Assembly (NCBI RefSeq): GCF_049200465.1
Contig: NZ_CP120836.1
Coordinates: 5,146,001 to 5,210,000, forward strand
Direction of reading: 5' to 3'
Length of the DNA: 64,000 nucleotides
Source of the DNA: Leptothermofonsia sp049200465
Lineage (GTDB): Bacteria > Cyanobacteriota > Cyanobacteriia > Leptolyngbyales > Leptolyngbyaceae
This document shows positions 29,985-38,513 of this stretch, piece after piece. The notes under the pieces are model-generated. The model had not been told where the DNA came from. It ran no database searches and was given only the letters and a program-made list of their open reading frames with translations. Position 1 is the stretch's first letter. Each line of letters opens with the position of its first letter. The position numbers were made by a program, and so were the translations under genes.

Positions 29985-30903
29985 ATGAGTGGGGAATCAA
30001 TTGAGCCTAGAGCCCAGGTTTTGGGAGTTGACCTGGGCGGCACCGCGATTAAGCTGGGGCGGTTTAGCCGGGATGGTGCCTGTTTGCATTCACTCAGTGT
30101 GCCGACACCTCAGCCTTCAACACCAGAAGCGGTTTTGGCAGCAATGGCAGAGGCGATCGCTCAAATTGACCCAGAAAAACAGGCCATCGCGATCGGGGTA
30201 GGCACTCCCGGTCCGGCCGATGCCACGGGACGCATTGCCAGAGTAGCCATTAACCTCATCGGTTGGCACAATGTTCCCCTGGCAGATTGGCTGGAAGCCA
30301 AAACCGAACGTCCTGTCATTATTGCCAACGATGCCAACTGCGCCGGTTTAGGAGAAGCCTGGTTAGGAGCCGGACGCTGGTATCAAAACCTGATTCTACT
30401 GACGTTGGGAACGGGCGTAGGGGGAGCCATTATCCTCAACGGCAAACTTTTCGTAGGTCATCACGGTACGGCTGGGGAGTTGGGATTGATTACCCTTAAT
30501 CCAGAAGGGCCTCCCTGCAACAGTGGCAATCGGGGTTCGCTGGAGTCCTACACTTCGGTGCAGGCCATTCGCCGCCGCACGGGAATGGAACCGGAGGAGT
30601 TGGGCATGCTGGCACTGGCAGGGGATTCTCAGGCTCTGGCATTTTGGCAGACCTATGGACGAGATCTGGGAGCAGGGTTAGCCAGCCTCATTTATGTGCT
30701 GACGCCAGAGGCGATCATTATTGGAGGCGGCGTAAGTGCCAGTGCCGATTTTTTTCTTCCCCACCGTTTTGGCTGAAATTGAGCAGCGGGTATTGCCCAG
30801 TTCCCGTGCTGGACTGCAATTACTAAAAGCAGAGTTAGGCAACCAGGCAGGCATCGTTGGTGCTGCAAAGTTAGCCTGGCAAAAGGCTTTAGAGGTTGGT
30901 TAG
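29985..30903 (+). pseudogene. ROK-family sugar kinase (glucokinase-like), frameshifted near the C-terminus
   Basis: The frame opened at 29985 shows the phosphate loop LGVDLGGTAIKLGRF, the second phosphate motif LTLGTGVGGAIILNGKLFVG, the catalytic aspartate in NDANCAGLGEAWLG, and EAIIIGGGVSASADFF. The CxCGxxGC zinc motif of classical ROK proteins is replaced by CNSGNRGSLE. At a T7 run (30749-30755) the frame shifts; with T6 it would continue FPTVLAEIEQRVLPSSRAGL to the TAG at 30903, giving about 305 residues. Only the last 40 residues are affected. Sequencing error is as likely as real loss. Confidence 0.85.
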
Positions 30904-30907
30904 AACA

Positions 30908-31027
30908 TAAGTAAATAGCTAGGCGTAATTTAAATTTAAGGATAATTTTGGGGGTGGAGGGGGTTCCCCCCAGCCAGGGGGGAACCCCCTCCACCCCCTT
31001 TACAATTAGATTGTGGCTACCTACTTA
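30908..31027. mobile_element. TAAGTA-family inverted-repeat element with a 22-bp perfect hairpin
   Basis: The 120-bp element begins TAAGTAAATAGC and ends GGCTACCTACTTA, which are imperfect inverted repeats. Inside, positions 30950-30971 and 30977-30998 are perfectly complementary over 22 bp with loop AGCCA; the arms are nearly all G and C. Related elements lie at 35009-35116 and 38014-38131. It directly follows the ROK kinase gene and could also end its transcript. Confidence 0.75.
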
Positions 31028-31048
31028 GAATCGGAATGGGGGCCGCCA

Positions 31049-31294
31049 ATGACCTTTGGCGAAATTCAACGCACATTAGAATAGATGCTTGCTGTACAGC
31101 GGGAGTTACAGGAGAGTCAGTTAAATCAACGCCAGGAAATTGATCGATTGTTGGAGTATCAGCAGCGCCAGCAACGTTTAGTTGACTGTCTTATTGGTTA
31201 CAGCATTACCAATGAATCTGATCACCTGGATTTAGAAGAGAGAATGAATGCTTTAGAACGCCGAATAAGACGGTTAGAGACAGAAGATAACTAA
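31049..31294 (+). pseudogene. Small coiled-coil protein with an early amber codon
   Basis: ATG 31049 reads MTFGEIQRTLE, then TAG, and the same frame continues MLAVQRELQESQLNQRQEID to 31294. The continuation is a typical heptad-rich coiled coil (EERMNALERRIRRLETE). The complete form resembles short cyanobacterial coiled-coil proteins with EQMLAVQRELQ, so the TAG replaces an expected CAG (Q). The ATG immediately after the TAG (31085) could restart translation and still give a 69-residue protein. Function unknown. Confidence 0.55.
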
Positions 31295-31330
31295 ATCGGT
31301 TTACCACAATCAGTTTGGTGAGAAAAGTTA

Positions 31331-31954
31331 GTGAGCAATTTTTTTCTGATTCGCTATGGCTCTGAGATTTTGCAACGAACCGGAGAACATTTGCTGCTGG
31401 TGACTGTGGCGATCGCCATTGCCACCCTTGTCAGCATTCCCCTCGGCATTTTGATTACGCGCAAATCCTTTCTGCGCCAACCCATTCTGGCGATCGCAAA
31501 CGTTCTGCAAACGATTCCCAGCCTGGCTCTGTTTGGTTTACTGATTCCGCTGGTCGGTATTGGTCCGGTGCCTGCCATTATTGCCCTTACCCTCTATTCC
31601 TTTCTACCCATCATTCGCAACACGTATGTGGGCATTACCAGCATCGATCCGGCTATTCGAGAAGCGGGGCGGGGGATGGGCATGACAGACTGGCAATTGC
31701 TATCCCAGGTAGAAATTCCTTTGGCGATGGGGGTGATTCTGGCAGGGGTCAGAGTTGCTGCCGTGATTGCGATTGGCATTGCCACCATTGCCGCCGCGAT
31801 CGGGGCAGGGGGGCTGGGTGTGTTCATTTTTCGGGGAATTTCAGTGGTAAATAACCAGTTGATTTTAGCCGGGGCAGTTCCAGCCGCCGCGATCGCTCTC
31901 TTTGCTGACTACAGTATCGGTTGGCTAGAACGACAGTTCACTATCAAACACTGA
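31331..31954 (+). CDS. Osmoprotectant-type ABC transporter permease (OpuBB/ProW-like)
   Basis: The 207-residue integral membrane protein has five to six hydrophobic segments. The EAA loop that contacts the ATPase reads DPAIREAGRGMGMTDWQLLS. Helices with ANVLQTIPSLALFGLLIP and the C-terminal IGIATIAAAIGAGGLGVFIF match permeases for glycine betaine, choline or proline. It starts with GTG at 31331. No ATP-binding or substrate-binding subunit is adjacent, so partners must be encoded elsewhere. Confidence 0.87.
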   Translation: MSNFFLIRYGSEILQRTGEHLLLVTVAIAIATLVSIPLGILITRKSFLRQPILAIANVLQTIPSLALFGLLIPLVGIGPVPAIIALTLYSFLPIIRNTYVGITSIDPAIREAGRGMGMTDWQLLSQVEIPLAMGVILAGVRVAAVIAIGIATIAAAIGAGGLGVFIFRGISVVNNQLILAGAVPAAAIALFADYSIGWLERQFTIKH

Positions 31955-32001
31955 CTAAAATACAGGTATAAAACAGTCCCTTCCCCTGAGAGTAAGCAGC
32001 A

Positions 32002-32676
32002 ATGACGGCAACTCTGCATCTTCCTTCATCTCGACAAACCCAACATGTCGTTCTGGAAGGAGTGACCTGGCAGACCTACCAGGCATTGCTGAAAGATCTG
32101 GGTAATCATCGATCTTCAAGGTTGGCGTATGACCAGGGAATTTTAGAAATCATCATGCCTTCAAATTTGCATGAATTTATCAATCGGCTCTTAGCTCTCA
32201 TGGTCACAGCTCTGACGGATGAATTGAGTTTAAAAATTCGGAACTGTGGTTCCACAACCCTTGATCGTGAAGATTTAAACCGTGGAGTCGAACCCGATTC
32301 GTGTTTCTATATTCAGCACGTAGCAGAGGTTTTGGGCAAATCTCGTCCGGGACGACCTGAGAGTAGACTCCATCTCTCTGACGATCCACCTCCTGATCTT
32401 GCCATTGAAGTCGATATCACCAGTTCTTCCCACCGCAGGTTTGGAATTTATTTGCAGCTTGGAATACCAGAAGTTTGGCACTACACAGAACAGAGCGGGA
32501 TAACCATTTTTCAACTTCAAGCGGGTGAATATGTTAAGTGTGAATTTAGCCCTACATTTCCAATGATCTCTGGAGAAACCTTAGGGCAGTTTCTTCAACT
32601 GGCAGAAACAGAAGATGATAATGCCGTCATTCGGGCTCTGCGGCAATGGGTTCGGAGTCAAACTCAGCAAAAGTGA
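32002..32676 (+). CDS. Uma2 family (DUF820) putative endonuclease
   Basis: The 224-residue protein has the PD-(D/E)XK-like core of the family: EDLNRGVEPDSCFYIQ, then PPPDLAIEVDITSSSHRRF, with catalytic D and E-V-D, and the strand GIPEVWHY. These proteins are massively expanded in cyanobacteria; their biological role is not settled. It appears intact, starts with MTATLHLPSS and stands alone. Confidence 0.88.
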   Translation: MTATLHLPSSRQTQHVVLEGVTWQTYQALLKDLGNHRSSRLAYDQGILEIIMPSNLHEFINRLLALMVTALTDELSLKIRNCGSTTLDREDLNRGVEPDSCFYIQHVAEVLGKSRPGRPESRLHLSDDPPPDLAIEVDITSSSHRRFGIYLQLGIPEVWHYTEQSGITIFQLQAGEYVKCEFSPTFPMISGETLGQFLQLAETEDDNAVIRALRQWVRSQTQQK

Positions 32677-32699
32677 GGAATTCTATCCACAAATCCTGA

Positions 32700-32816
32700 T
32701 ACAGCTGTCGCCAGGTTGCTTAGGACATTGGGTTTAAGAGAGGGGTGGGGGGCTGCGCCCCCAGCCAGGGGTTCCCCCCTTGCACCCCGTTCCTAAACTT
32801 AGTGACTATAGTTATA
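32700..32816 (-). mobile_element. TATAGC-family MITE, variant-arm copy
   Basis: It begins TACAGCTGTCGCCAGG and ends GACTATAGTTATA (117 bp). It has the same left arm as the copies at 23907 and 38315, and keeps the GGGGGC-TGC-GCCCCC hairpin. It starts 24 bp after the Uma2 stop codon. Confidence 0.78.
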
Positions 32817-32997
32817 TCAATCTTTAGTCTCCCAAAGCAAGACGGACAGCAACAAGCCCCCCACTGCTGTCCGTCCCGTTCTTCTCATGGAGTGGGCATT
32901 ACCAACCCAACTGAATCTAAGGTAACTACCGCCATTCGCAATTGGGTGAAATCGCTGTAAAGACACGGTGAGAAAAGTATGAGTTTGAGTACGAGCC

Positions 32998-33996
32998 TCA
33001 CCCATGCCTTTTCTGGTGCCAGTTCCAGGCGTGGGAAATAATGGTGTGCAAATCGGTATATTGAGGATCCCAGCCGAGAACTGTACGGGCGTGATCGCTG
33101 CTTCCCACTAAGGCTGGAGGGTCACCGGGGCGGCGATCGCACTCCACTGTTTTGATTGTTCGACCAGTAATTTGCTGAGCCACTTCAACCACTTCTTTAA
33201 CCGAGAACCCGTTGCCATTACCCAGGTTGAACACTGTGGTTTCGCCGCCCTTCAGCAAGTAATCCAGACCCAGGACGTGGGCTTGAGCCAGATCGGTAAC
33301 GTGAATGTAATCACGGATACAGGTGCCGTCCGATGTAGGGTAATCGGTGCCAAAGATAGAAACCGACTCTCGCTTGCCCAACGCAGTCTGCAATACCAGT
33401 GGAATGATGTGGGTTTCGGGATTGTGGTCTTCGCCCAACCGCCCTTCCGGGTCGGCTCCGGCAGCATTAAAATAGCGGAAGCAAACCGACTTGAAATTGT
33501 AGGCTCGATCGAAATCTTGCAACACTCGCTCAATCATTAGCTTGGTTGCCCCATAGGGATTAATTGGGTTTTGGGGATGGTTTTCCGGGATGGGGACTGT
33601 GTTTGGAACACCGTAGGTGGCGCAAGTGGAGGAAAACACGAAGGTTTTAATAGAAGCTGCCAGCATCGCCTCCAGCAGGGTCAAGGTGCCAATAAAGTTG
33701 TTGTGATAGTATTTTGCCGGTTCCGTCACCGACTCGCCTACGTAGGCGTAAGCGGCAAAGTGCATTACCGCAGCAATATTACGGGTGGCAAATATCTGAT
33801 CAAGCAGGGGGCGATCGCAGGTATCACCCACAACAAGCTCCACCTTCAGCACATCCTCCACAAGCTCCCGATGGCCATACACCAGGTTGTCCAAAACGAC
33901 TACTTCATATCCGGCTTGTTTCAACGCCAACACTGCATGGGAGCCAATATATCCTGCGCCTCCCGTCACTAAAATCGTTGATTGATTGAATGTCAC
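32998..33996 (-). CDS. galE: UDP-glucose 4-epimerase
   Basis: This short-chain dehydrogenase-like enzyme interconverts UDP-glucose and UDP-galactose with bound NAD. The 332-residue protein starts with the Rossmann motif VTGGAGYIGSHAVLAL. It has FSSTCATYGVP (catalytic S/T), INPYGATKLMIERVL (YxxxK catalytic pair) and RYFNAAGADPEGRLGEDHNP. Length and motifs are normal. It supplies sugar nucleotides for surface polysaccharides. Confidence 0.95.
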   Translation of the reverse strand: MTFNQSTILVTGGAGYIGSHAVLALKQAGYEVVVLDNLVYGHRELVEDVLKVELVVGDTCDRPLLDQIFATRNIAAVMHFAAYAYVGESVTEPAKYYHNNFIGTLTLLEAMLAASIKTFVFSSTCATYGVPNTVPIPENHPQNPINPYGATKLMIERVLQDFDRAYNFKSVCFRYFNAAGADPEGRLGEDHNPETHIIPLVLQTALGKRESVSIFGTDYPTSDGTCIRDYIHVTDLAQAHVLGLDYLLKGGETTVFNLGNGNGFSVKEVVEVAQQITGRTIKTVECDRRPGDPPALVGSSDHARTVLGWDPQYTDLHTIISHAWNWHQKRHG

Positions 33997-34050
33997 ATCT
34001 ACCCCTTAGTGAACTTATAGTAAAACTTCAATGCCTATCACACCTTGCAT

Positions 34051-34152
34051 TAGTACAGCAAAACGAAAGATCTGTTGGAGGTGCAGGGGGGCCACCCTTG
34101 CTTGGGGGCTCCGCTCCCAAACCCCCATGTTGCAAAATTTAGTGCAACACTA
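34051..34152. repeat. TAGTGTTGCA-type inverted-repeat element
   Basis: The ends are TAGTACAGCA on the left and TGCAACACTA on the right, inverted relative to each other. The interior is G/C-rich (CTTGGGGGCTCCGCTCCC hairpin). Related sequence starts at 35458 and at 38916. Confidence 0.65.
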
Positions 34153-34227
34153 GTCTAGCTAGAACCTGGTAATGGAATCGAGTGGTGTGAGGGCTTTACA
34201 AAAAGGCCACACAGACTTACAAGAAAT

Positions 34228-34917
34228 TTATGAAAAAGTGCCATAGGACTGAGATTGATTAAGCCCAGAGTCAGCCTGAGAGGACTCAGCCAATCGGGGG
34301 CGCAACACAAGATAAAAAGCGGCACCGAGTAACGGTACCAGGGAAACAACCCAAAAGATCCAGGAGTTTTTCAGTCCCCGCCGCGCCATATCATCCCCTA
34401 GCAAGGCAGGAAAAAGCAGGCAGAGCAGGCAAAAATCCAGACTCATGACGTTAACAAAGCGGCTGGTGCGCCACTGTTCCAGAAAATCGACCCAGTTTCC
34501 CTGAGTTACTCCATAAACCACTAAACCAAAGGTGCCAAGCGCGAGCAAAATTCCCAATCCACGCGAGTCAAGCAGTTTCAAAAACCAATTCTTCTGCCCT
34601 GAGAAGGAAGGATTGGGTTGCCGAAACGCCAGGTATGGTAGGAGTGCAAATGCTCCTACTCCAAAGGATGCGATTGCAAAGGGCCAGGCTCGAATTCTCT
34701 GTCCCTGCCCATCAAAAAACAAGAGACAGCTGTAAATCACTGGGAAAACCCCAAGCAGGTTGAAAATTAAGACCACCAGGGGATTGATTCCAGCTATTTG
34801 CCCAGTAGAAAGATGTTTAATTAGCGCAAAAGTGTCGGGCTGTTGGGGTGGAGACAGAAAAAATGCGTAAATAACAAATCCCAACCACAATAGTCCAAAT
34901 CCAAGTCTGCGTCCCAT
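34228..34917 (-). CDS. Multi-pass membrane protein, function unknown
   Basis: The 229-residue protein has about six hydrophobic segments: LGFGLLWLGFVIYAFFLSPP, a second around LVVLIFNLLGVFPVIYS, then FAIASFGVGAFALLPYLAF, LGILLALGTFGLVVYGV, DFCLLCLLFPALLGDD and IFWVVSLVPLLGAAFYLVL. It resembles a conserved cyanobacterial and plastid membrane family, but I cannot name it with confidence. The start MGRRLGFG at 34917 places arginines before the first helix. Neighbours give no clue. Confidence 0.72.
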   Translation of the reverse strand: MGRRLGFGLLWLGFVIYAFFLSPPQQPDTFALIKHLSTGQIAGINPLVVLIFNLLGVFPVIYSCLLFFDGQGQRIRAWPFAIASFGVGAFALLPYLAFRQPNPSFSGQKNWFLKLLDSRGLGILLALGTFGLVVYGVTQGNWVDFLEQWRTSRFVNVMSLDFCLLCLLFPALLGDDMARRGLKNSWIFWVVSLVPLLGAAFYLVLRPRLAESSQADSGLNQSQSYGTFS

Positions 34918-35008
34918 TGTTTATCTGTCTAATCATCCTCCACTCCTCTAATGTAAAGGAAGTGAGCGGTTAGGTTCGTACCCCCCGTAAAACTCCCTCC
35001 AGAGGAGT

Positions 35009-35116
35009 CAATGGGTAGGCGTAATTAAACTAGCTACCCCCTTGTAGTCCTCCTTGGTAAGGGGGAACTACAAGGGGGGCCAGAGACGCCATGTTCAATC
35101 TAATTTGACCCACTTA
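35009..35116. repeat. TAAGTA-family element, degenerate copy
   Basis: It shares GGTAGGCGTAATT near the left end and AATCTAATT...CACTTA near the right end with the 30908 element. Inside, CCCCCTTGTAGT (35037-35048) and ACTACAAGGGGG (35067-35078) form a perfect 12-bp stem. Confidence 0.6.
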
Positions 35117-35140
35117 TTTAGTGTTAATAGCAGTTTGCAC

Positions 35141-35247
35141 TAGTGGTTCATTAAAGGAACTTTGCCTGGTTATCTAAACCCAGAAAAACAAATTTACGAG
35201 GTTTTGAAGGTTTGCAAACCCTTCAAAATCTGCTTGGCGGACTACTA
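35141..35247. repeat. TAGTGG/CTACTA element, copy 2
   Basis: A 107-bp relative of 5391-5498, with the same ends (TAGTGG and GACTACTA-like) and the central TTTTGAAGG/CCCTTCAAAA hairpin. Confidence 0.7.
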
Positions 35248-35330
35248 TTGGGTCATTTGCTTCGAATATAGCCATTACAGATCGCTAGGTACGTTTTTTA
35301 GGATAGGCTGCCTTTTTAAGGAGGGGGATG

Positions 35331-35440
35331 TATAGTGGTAGTCATTTAGGACGGGGTGCAGGGGTGGAATCCCTGGCTGGGGGCGAAGCCCCCACTCCCT
35401 CTCTAATTCCAATTTCCTAACGCATCCGCGTAGAGCTATA
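35331..35440 (+). mobile_element. TATAGC-family MITE, 110-bp copy
   Basis: It runs from TATAGTGGTAGTCATTTAGG to GTAGAGCTATA and is very close to copy 1, but five bases are missing in the left arm. Confidence 0.85.
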
Positions 35441-35554
35441 CATGCCAAATGACCCACTAGTGTTGCAAGACATCAATTTTGCAACATGGAGGAGTGGGGG
35501 TTTCACCCTCTCCACCCCCTTCAAAACTTTTGTTTTGATCTACTGGTAGGTCAG

Positions 35555-35633
35555 CGTTGCTGAAAAGTGGGATGAATTGAAACGAAGTTTCAAGCATCCA
35601 GCACCTTTTTCATCCCCAGATTCAGCAATGCCC
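35555..35633. repeat. GCATTGCTGAA-type inverted-repeat element, copy 1
   Basis: The ends GCGTTGCTGAA and TTCAGCAATGCC are inverted repeats around a central GAAACGAAGTTTC palindrome. Copy 2 is at 42374-42453. Similar elements are common in cyanobacterial genomes. Confidence 0.7.
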
Positions 35634-35660
35634 TCCATCCCCTATCCCCCCATCCCCTTA

Positions 35661-37973
35661 TCACTTCCCTACTGGAACTGAGCTACCTGCCTGATAAAGT
35701 GCCTGAAGGGTAGCTCCATCAGTGGGATACTCGGCGATCGCAACCTGGCAGGTGGCCTGAAATCGCCTACCATCCGGTGCCGAAAATATCTGTCGTCGGA
35801 GTGTGGCTAATCCATCGGCGAGGCGATCGCGGGCTTCGGCTTTTTTTAATCCAGGCAGACCAGCGACAAACTCGCCGTTACCCCAATAACCCGTCACTTC
35901 ACCGCTACGGAGGGCTGATTGCAACACCTGTCCCCAGCGCTGTAACACCTGGTTGCCTGCCCCATGCCCATACTGAATGTTAATTGAACGCAGGTCGGCC
36001 ACCGTTAACACCACCAAACAAAAAGGCTGCTGAGTTTGAGTGGCTTCCTGGAGCAACCATTCCAGATCGCGGCTGGACTGGGGGTAGTTCGCTAGTCCAG
36101 TAATAGGATCGCGGGTAGAAAGGGTCTGGAGCAGACGGTTCCGCTCCAGTCGGTTAGTAATCCGGGTTAACAGTTCTGGTACTACAACAGGCTTGATGAT
36201 AAAGTCATCGGCCCCGGCTGCAAACACCTGCTGCACTGTCTGGGAGTCCTTGTGCGCGGTGAGAAACAAGATAGGAAGCCCCTGCCAAGTGGGATCAGTA
36301 CGCACGGCCTGACAGAGTTCAATTCCACTGACTTCAGGCATTTCCACATCCAGAATCAACAGGTCGGGGGAAATCAATTGCAGCATGTCCCAGAAGCGTA
36401 GGGGGTCGTCCAGTCCGGTCATCCGCATCCCCCAGGGTTCCAGGAGCGATCGCAGCACACCCAAAAATATCGGGTCATCATCCACTACCAGCACATTGGC
36501 CGTTTGAGAGCGGGACTTTTGCAATAGCTGGGTGGCTGCCTCCCATACCTGGGGTGCGGTTACTGGCTTGACCAGAAATCCCTGTGCACCTGCTCTGGCA
36601 ACCGTTACCCGGTCTAACAATTCATCTGCTGCCGCCAGTACCAGTGTTGGAACAGCCGGAGTGCGTGCAGCCAGATCGGCCACAAGTGCCAGGGTGTTTT
36701 CCTGCCCGATCGTGTCCACCGCAAGCACCACCAGTGAGGGGGTGTGCGATCGCAGCCAGTCAGTTGCATCCCGCAAGGTTTTTACAAATTGCCAGCCCAT
36801 CCCGGTGGATTGCCCCAGGATCTGTAGCGATCGCTGCAACTCCGGGTCAGTATCCACTAACAATAATTGAGCCGCCTCTGGTGGCAGAGATAGCTCCCCC
36901 TTCCCCAGGTTTAGCAACCGGGCCATTTCCTGCACCAGTTCCAGTAGCCGTTGCTCCTGCTCCGGCAACAACGCGCCCTCGGTCAATAAGATGTGCTCCA
37001 TTTCTCGTGCCAGCAGAGTTCCCGACTCTTTCTCAAACATCCCCAGCACACCCGCCAGTTTGTGAGCCGCCTTCCCTGCCTCCTGGCGCAATGCCTCCGT
37101 TAACTTGCCAGTTGCGATCGCTGCCGCCGCCTTCTGCAATGCCTCCAGCCGCTGCGCCATCAACCCCTGGTACTGTTCCCACAGATCCCCCATCGCTTGG
37201 TTAAATTGGTGTTCGTGTTCAGTGGAGGGAGGGTGAGGGCTGAGGGCTGAGGGGCGAGGGGCGAGGGGTGAACGTTCTGTCTGCTCCTGTTCTTGATGGT
37301 CAACTCCTTCCCTTAACCGATAGCCAATCCCATAAACATTCTCAATCCAGTCCGCCGCACCAACAGCTTTCAGCTTTTGCCGCAGTCCCTTGATGTGTGC
37401 CTTCACACTCTCTTCCAGCGGCGGATCGTCAAACGTCCAGAGGTGTTGCAAAATTTGCCCCCGACTAAAGACTCGCGATGGATTGCGCAAAAACAGCTCT
37501 AGCAGGGAATATTCTTTGGGCGTCAGATTCAATGGTTGATTGCCATAGCTGACCTGAACCGTAGAGGGATCGAGTCGCAACTTACCAACCTGAAGTATGG
37601 GTGAAGTGGGAACCGTGCCCCGCCGCAACAATGCCCGCACCCTTGCCTGAAGTTCTGATAAATCCAGCGGTTTAATCAAATAATCATCGGCACCTGCATC
37701 CAGTCCCCGAATGCGATCGGTGGTCGCATCTCGTGCAGTAATCAGCAGGATAGGAGTTGAACACCCCTCAGAACGCAGTCGCTGGCACAGGGAAATTCCA
37801 TCCAACCCAGGCAAACCCACATCCATCAGGATCAGGTCGTATTCTGTACTCTGGGCATACTCCCAACCACTGCGACCATCTTCTACCGTATCAACTACAT
37901 AGTGCTGGCTGGTCAATGTTTGGCGAAGCGCATCAATCAAAATTTCGTCATCTTCAATCAGCAAAATTCTCAC
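35661..37973 (-). CDS. Multi-domain response regulator: REC-winged helix-Hpt-REC-REC-GGDEF
   Basis: The 770-residue regulator begins with an OmpR-type unit: receiver (residues 1-118, phosphoacceptor D51 in LILMDVGLPGLDG) and winged-helix DNA-binding domain (about 125-222, LTPKEYSLLELFLRNPSRVF). A histidine phosphotransfer domain follows (about 255-350, histidine in AAHKLAGVLGMFE). Then come a second receiver with aspartate in LAVDTIG (about 368-485), a third receiver with LLILDVEMPEVSG (about 494-610) and a diguanylate-cyclase-like domain (about 625-765). The last has GNGEF in place of GGDEF, so cyclase activity is doubtful. The protein could relay phosphate internally while binding DNA. No sensor kinase is adjacent. 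Confidence 0.9.
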   Translation of the reverse strand: MRILLIEDDEILIDALRQTLTSQHYVVDTVEDGRSGWEYAQSTEYDLILMDVGLPGLDGISLCQRLRSEGCSTPILLITARDATTDRIRGLDAGADDYLIKPLDLSELQARVRALLRRGTVPTSPILQVGKLRLDPSTVQVSYGNQPLNLTPKEYSLLELFLRNPSRVFSRGQILQHLWTFDDPPLEESVKAHIKGLRQKLKAVGAADWIENVYGIGYRLREGVDHQEQEQTERSPLAPRPSALSPHPPSTEHEHQFNQAMGDLWEQYQGLMAQRLEALQKAAAAIATGKLTEALRQEAGKAAHKLAGVLGMFEKESGTLLAREMEHILLTEGALLPEQEQRLLELVQEMARLLNLGKGELSLPPEAAQLLLVDTDPELQRSLQILGQSTGMGWQFVKTLRDATDWLRSHTPSLVVLAVDTIGQENTLALVADLAARTPAVPTLVLAAADELLDRVTVARAGAQGFLVKPVTAPQVWEAATQLLQKSRSQTANVLVVDDDPIFLGVLRSLLEPWGMRMTGLDDPLRFWDMLQLISPDLLILDVEMPEVSGIELCQAVRTDPTWQGLPILFLTAHKDSQTVQQVFAAGADDFIIKPVVVPELLTRITNRLERNRLLQTLSTRDPITGLANYPQSSRDLEWLLQEATQTQQPFCLVVLTVADLRSINIQYGHGAGNQVLQRWGQVLQSALRSGEVTGYWGNGEFVAGLPGLKKAEARDRLADGLATLRRQIFSAPDGRRFQATCQVAIAEYPTDGATLQALYQAGSSVPVGK

Positions 37974-38013
37974 AGGAACATCACCACTCGACTAACAACT
38001 AACAACCAACCAC

Positions 38014-38131
38014 TAAGTAGCTGCACCCAATTAATTAGAAGAAGAAGGAATGGGGGCTTTGCTCCCAGGCAGGGGTTTCCACCCCTTCCACCCCCGAATC
38101 TATCTTCAACTTAATTTTGTCCAGTTACTTA
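38014..38131. repeat. TAAGTA-family element, copy 3
   Basis: The left end TAAGTAGCTGCACCCAATT and right end AATTTTGTCCAGTTACTTA are imperfect inverted repeats. The interior is G/C-rich. Confidence 0.6.
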
Positions 38132-38135
38132 ACAA

Positions 38136-38236
38136 CTGGCTTACGCAAACCTCGGAGGTTTAAGCGCTGATGTGGGGGTCATGAGGTGCAATTTCAGGTT
38201 AAAACCTCCGAGGTTTTGGCAAAATGCGTAAGTCCT
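38136..38236. repeat. TTACGCA-type inverted-repeat element
   Basis: CTGGCTTACGCAAACCTCGG on the left mirrors TTTTGGCAAAATGCGTAAGTCC on the right. The inner palindromic motifs AACCTCGGAGGTTT and AAACCTCCGAGGTTT face each other across about 40 bp. Confidence 0.65.
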
Positions 38237-38314
38237 GAACTAATTATCCTTCCCGACTTCTTCCCGATCGCTTCCTACTCTAAAACCATCGACACAAAAA
38301 ACAGCATCAAATCT

Positions 38315-38429
38315 TATAGCTGTCACCAGGTTGCTTAGGACATTGGCTTTAAAGGGGGTGTGGGGGCTTCGCCCCCAGCCAGGGGTTCCACCCCTGCACC
38401 CTGTTCTAAGCCTGATGGCTATAGCTATA
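38315..38429 (-). mobile_element. TATAGC-family MITE, variant-arm copy
   Basis: 115 bp from TATAGCTGTCACCAGG to ATGGCTATAGCTATA, with the same arms as the element inside ptuB and the complete GGGGGC-TTC-GCCCCC hairpin. Confidence 0.82.
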
Positions 38430-38513
38430 AACCGTAGCTCCCGGCTCTTGTCTTTTTTCTTCTTTCCTTTTTCCTCTTTCTTCTTTCTTCTTCTTTTTTC
38501 AGTTGTTTTAGCT

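Larger units (their letters stand above)
34918..35660. other. Repeat-only intergenic block
   Basis: More than 700 bp without a gene, made of five small elements in a row: TAAGTA-type (35009-35116), TAGTGG-type (35141-35247), a TATAGC MITE (35331-35440), the start of a TAGTGTTGCA-type element (35458 onward) and a GCATTGCTGAA-type element (35555-35633). It looks like a landing zone for such elements. Confidence 0.7.
37974..38513. other. Repeat-only intergenic block
   Basis: Holds the TAAGTA-type element (38014-38131), a TTACGCA-type element (38136-38236), a TATAGC MITE (38315-38429) and a CTTTCTTC-rich low-complexity stretch before the FHA gene. No gene is seen. Confidence 0.65.
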
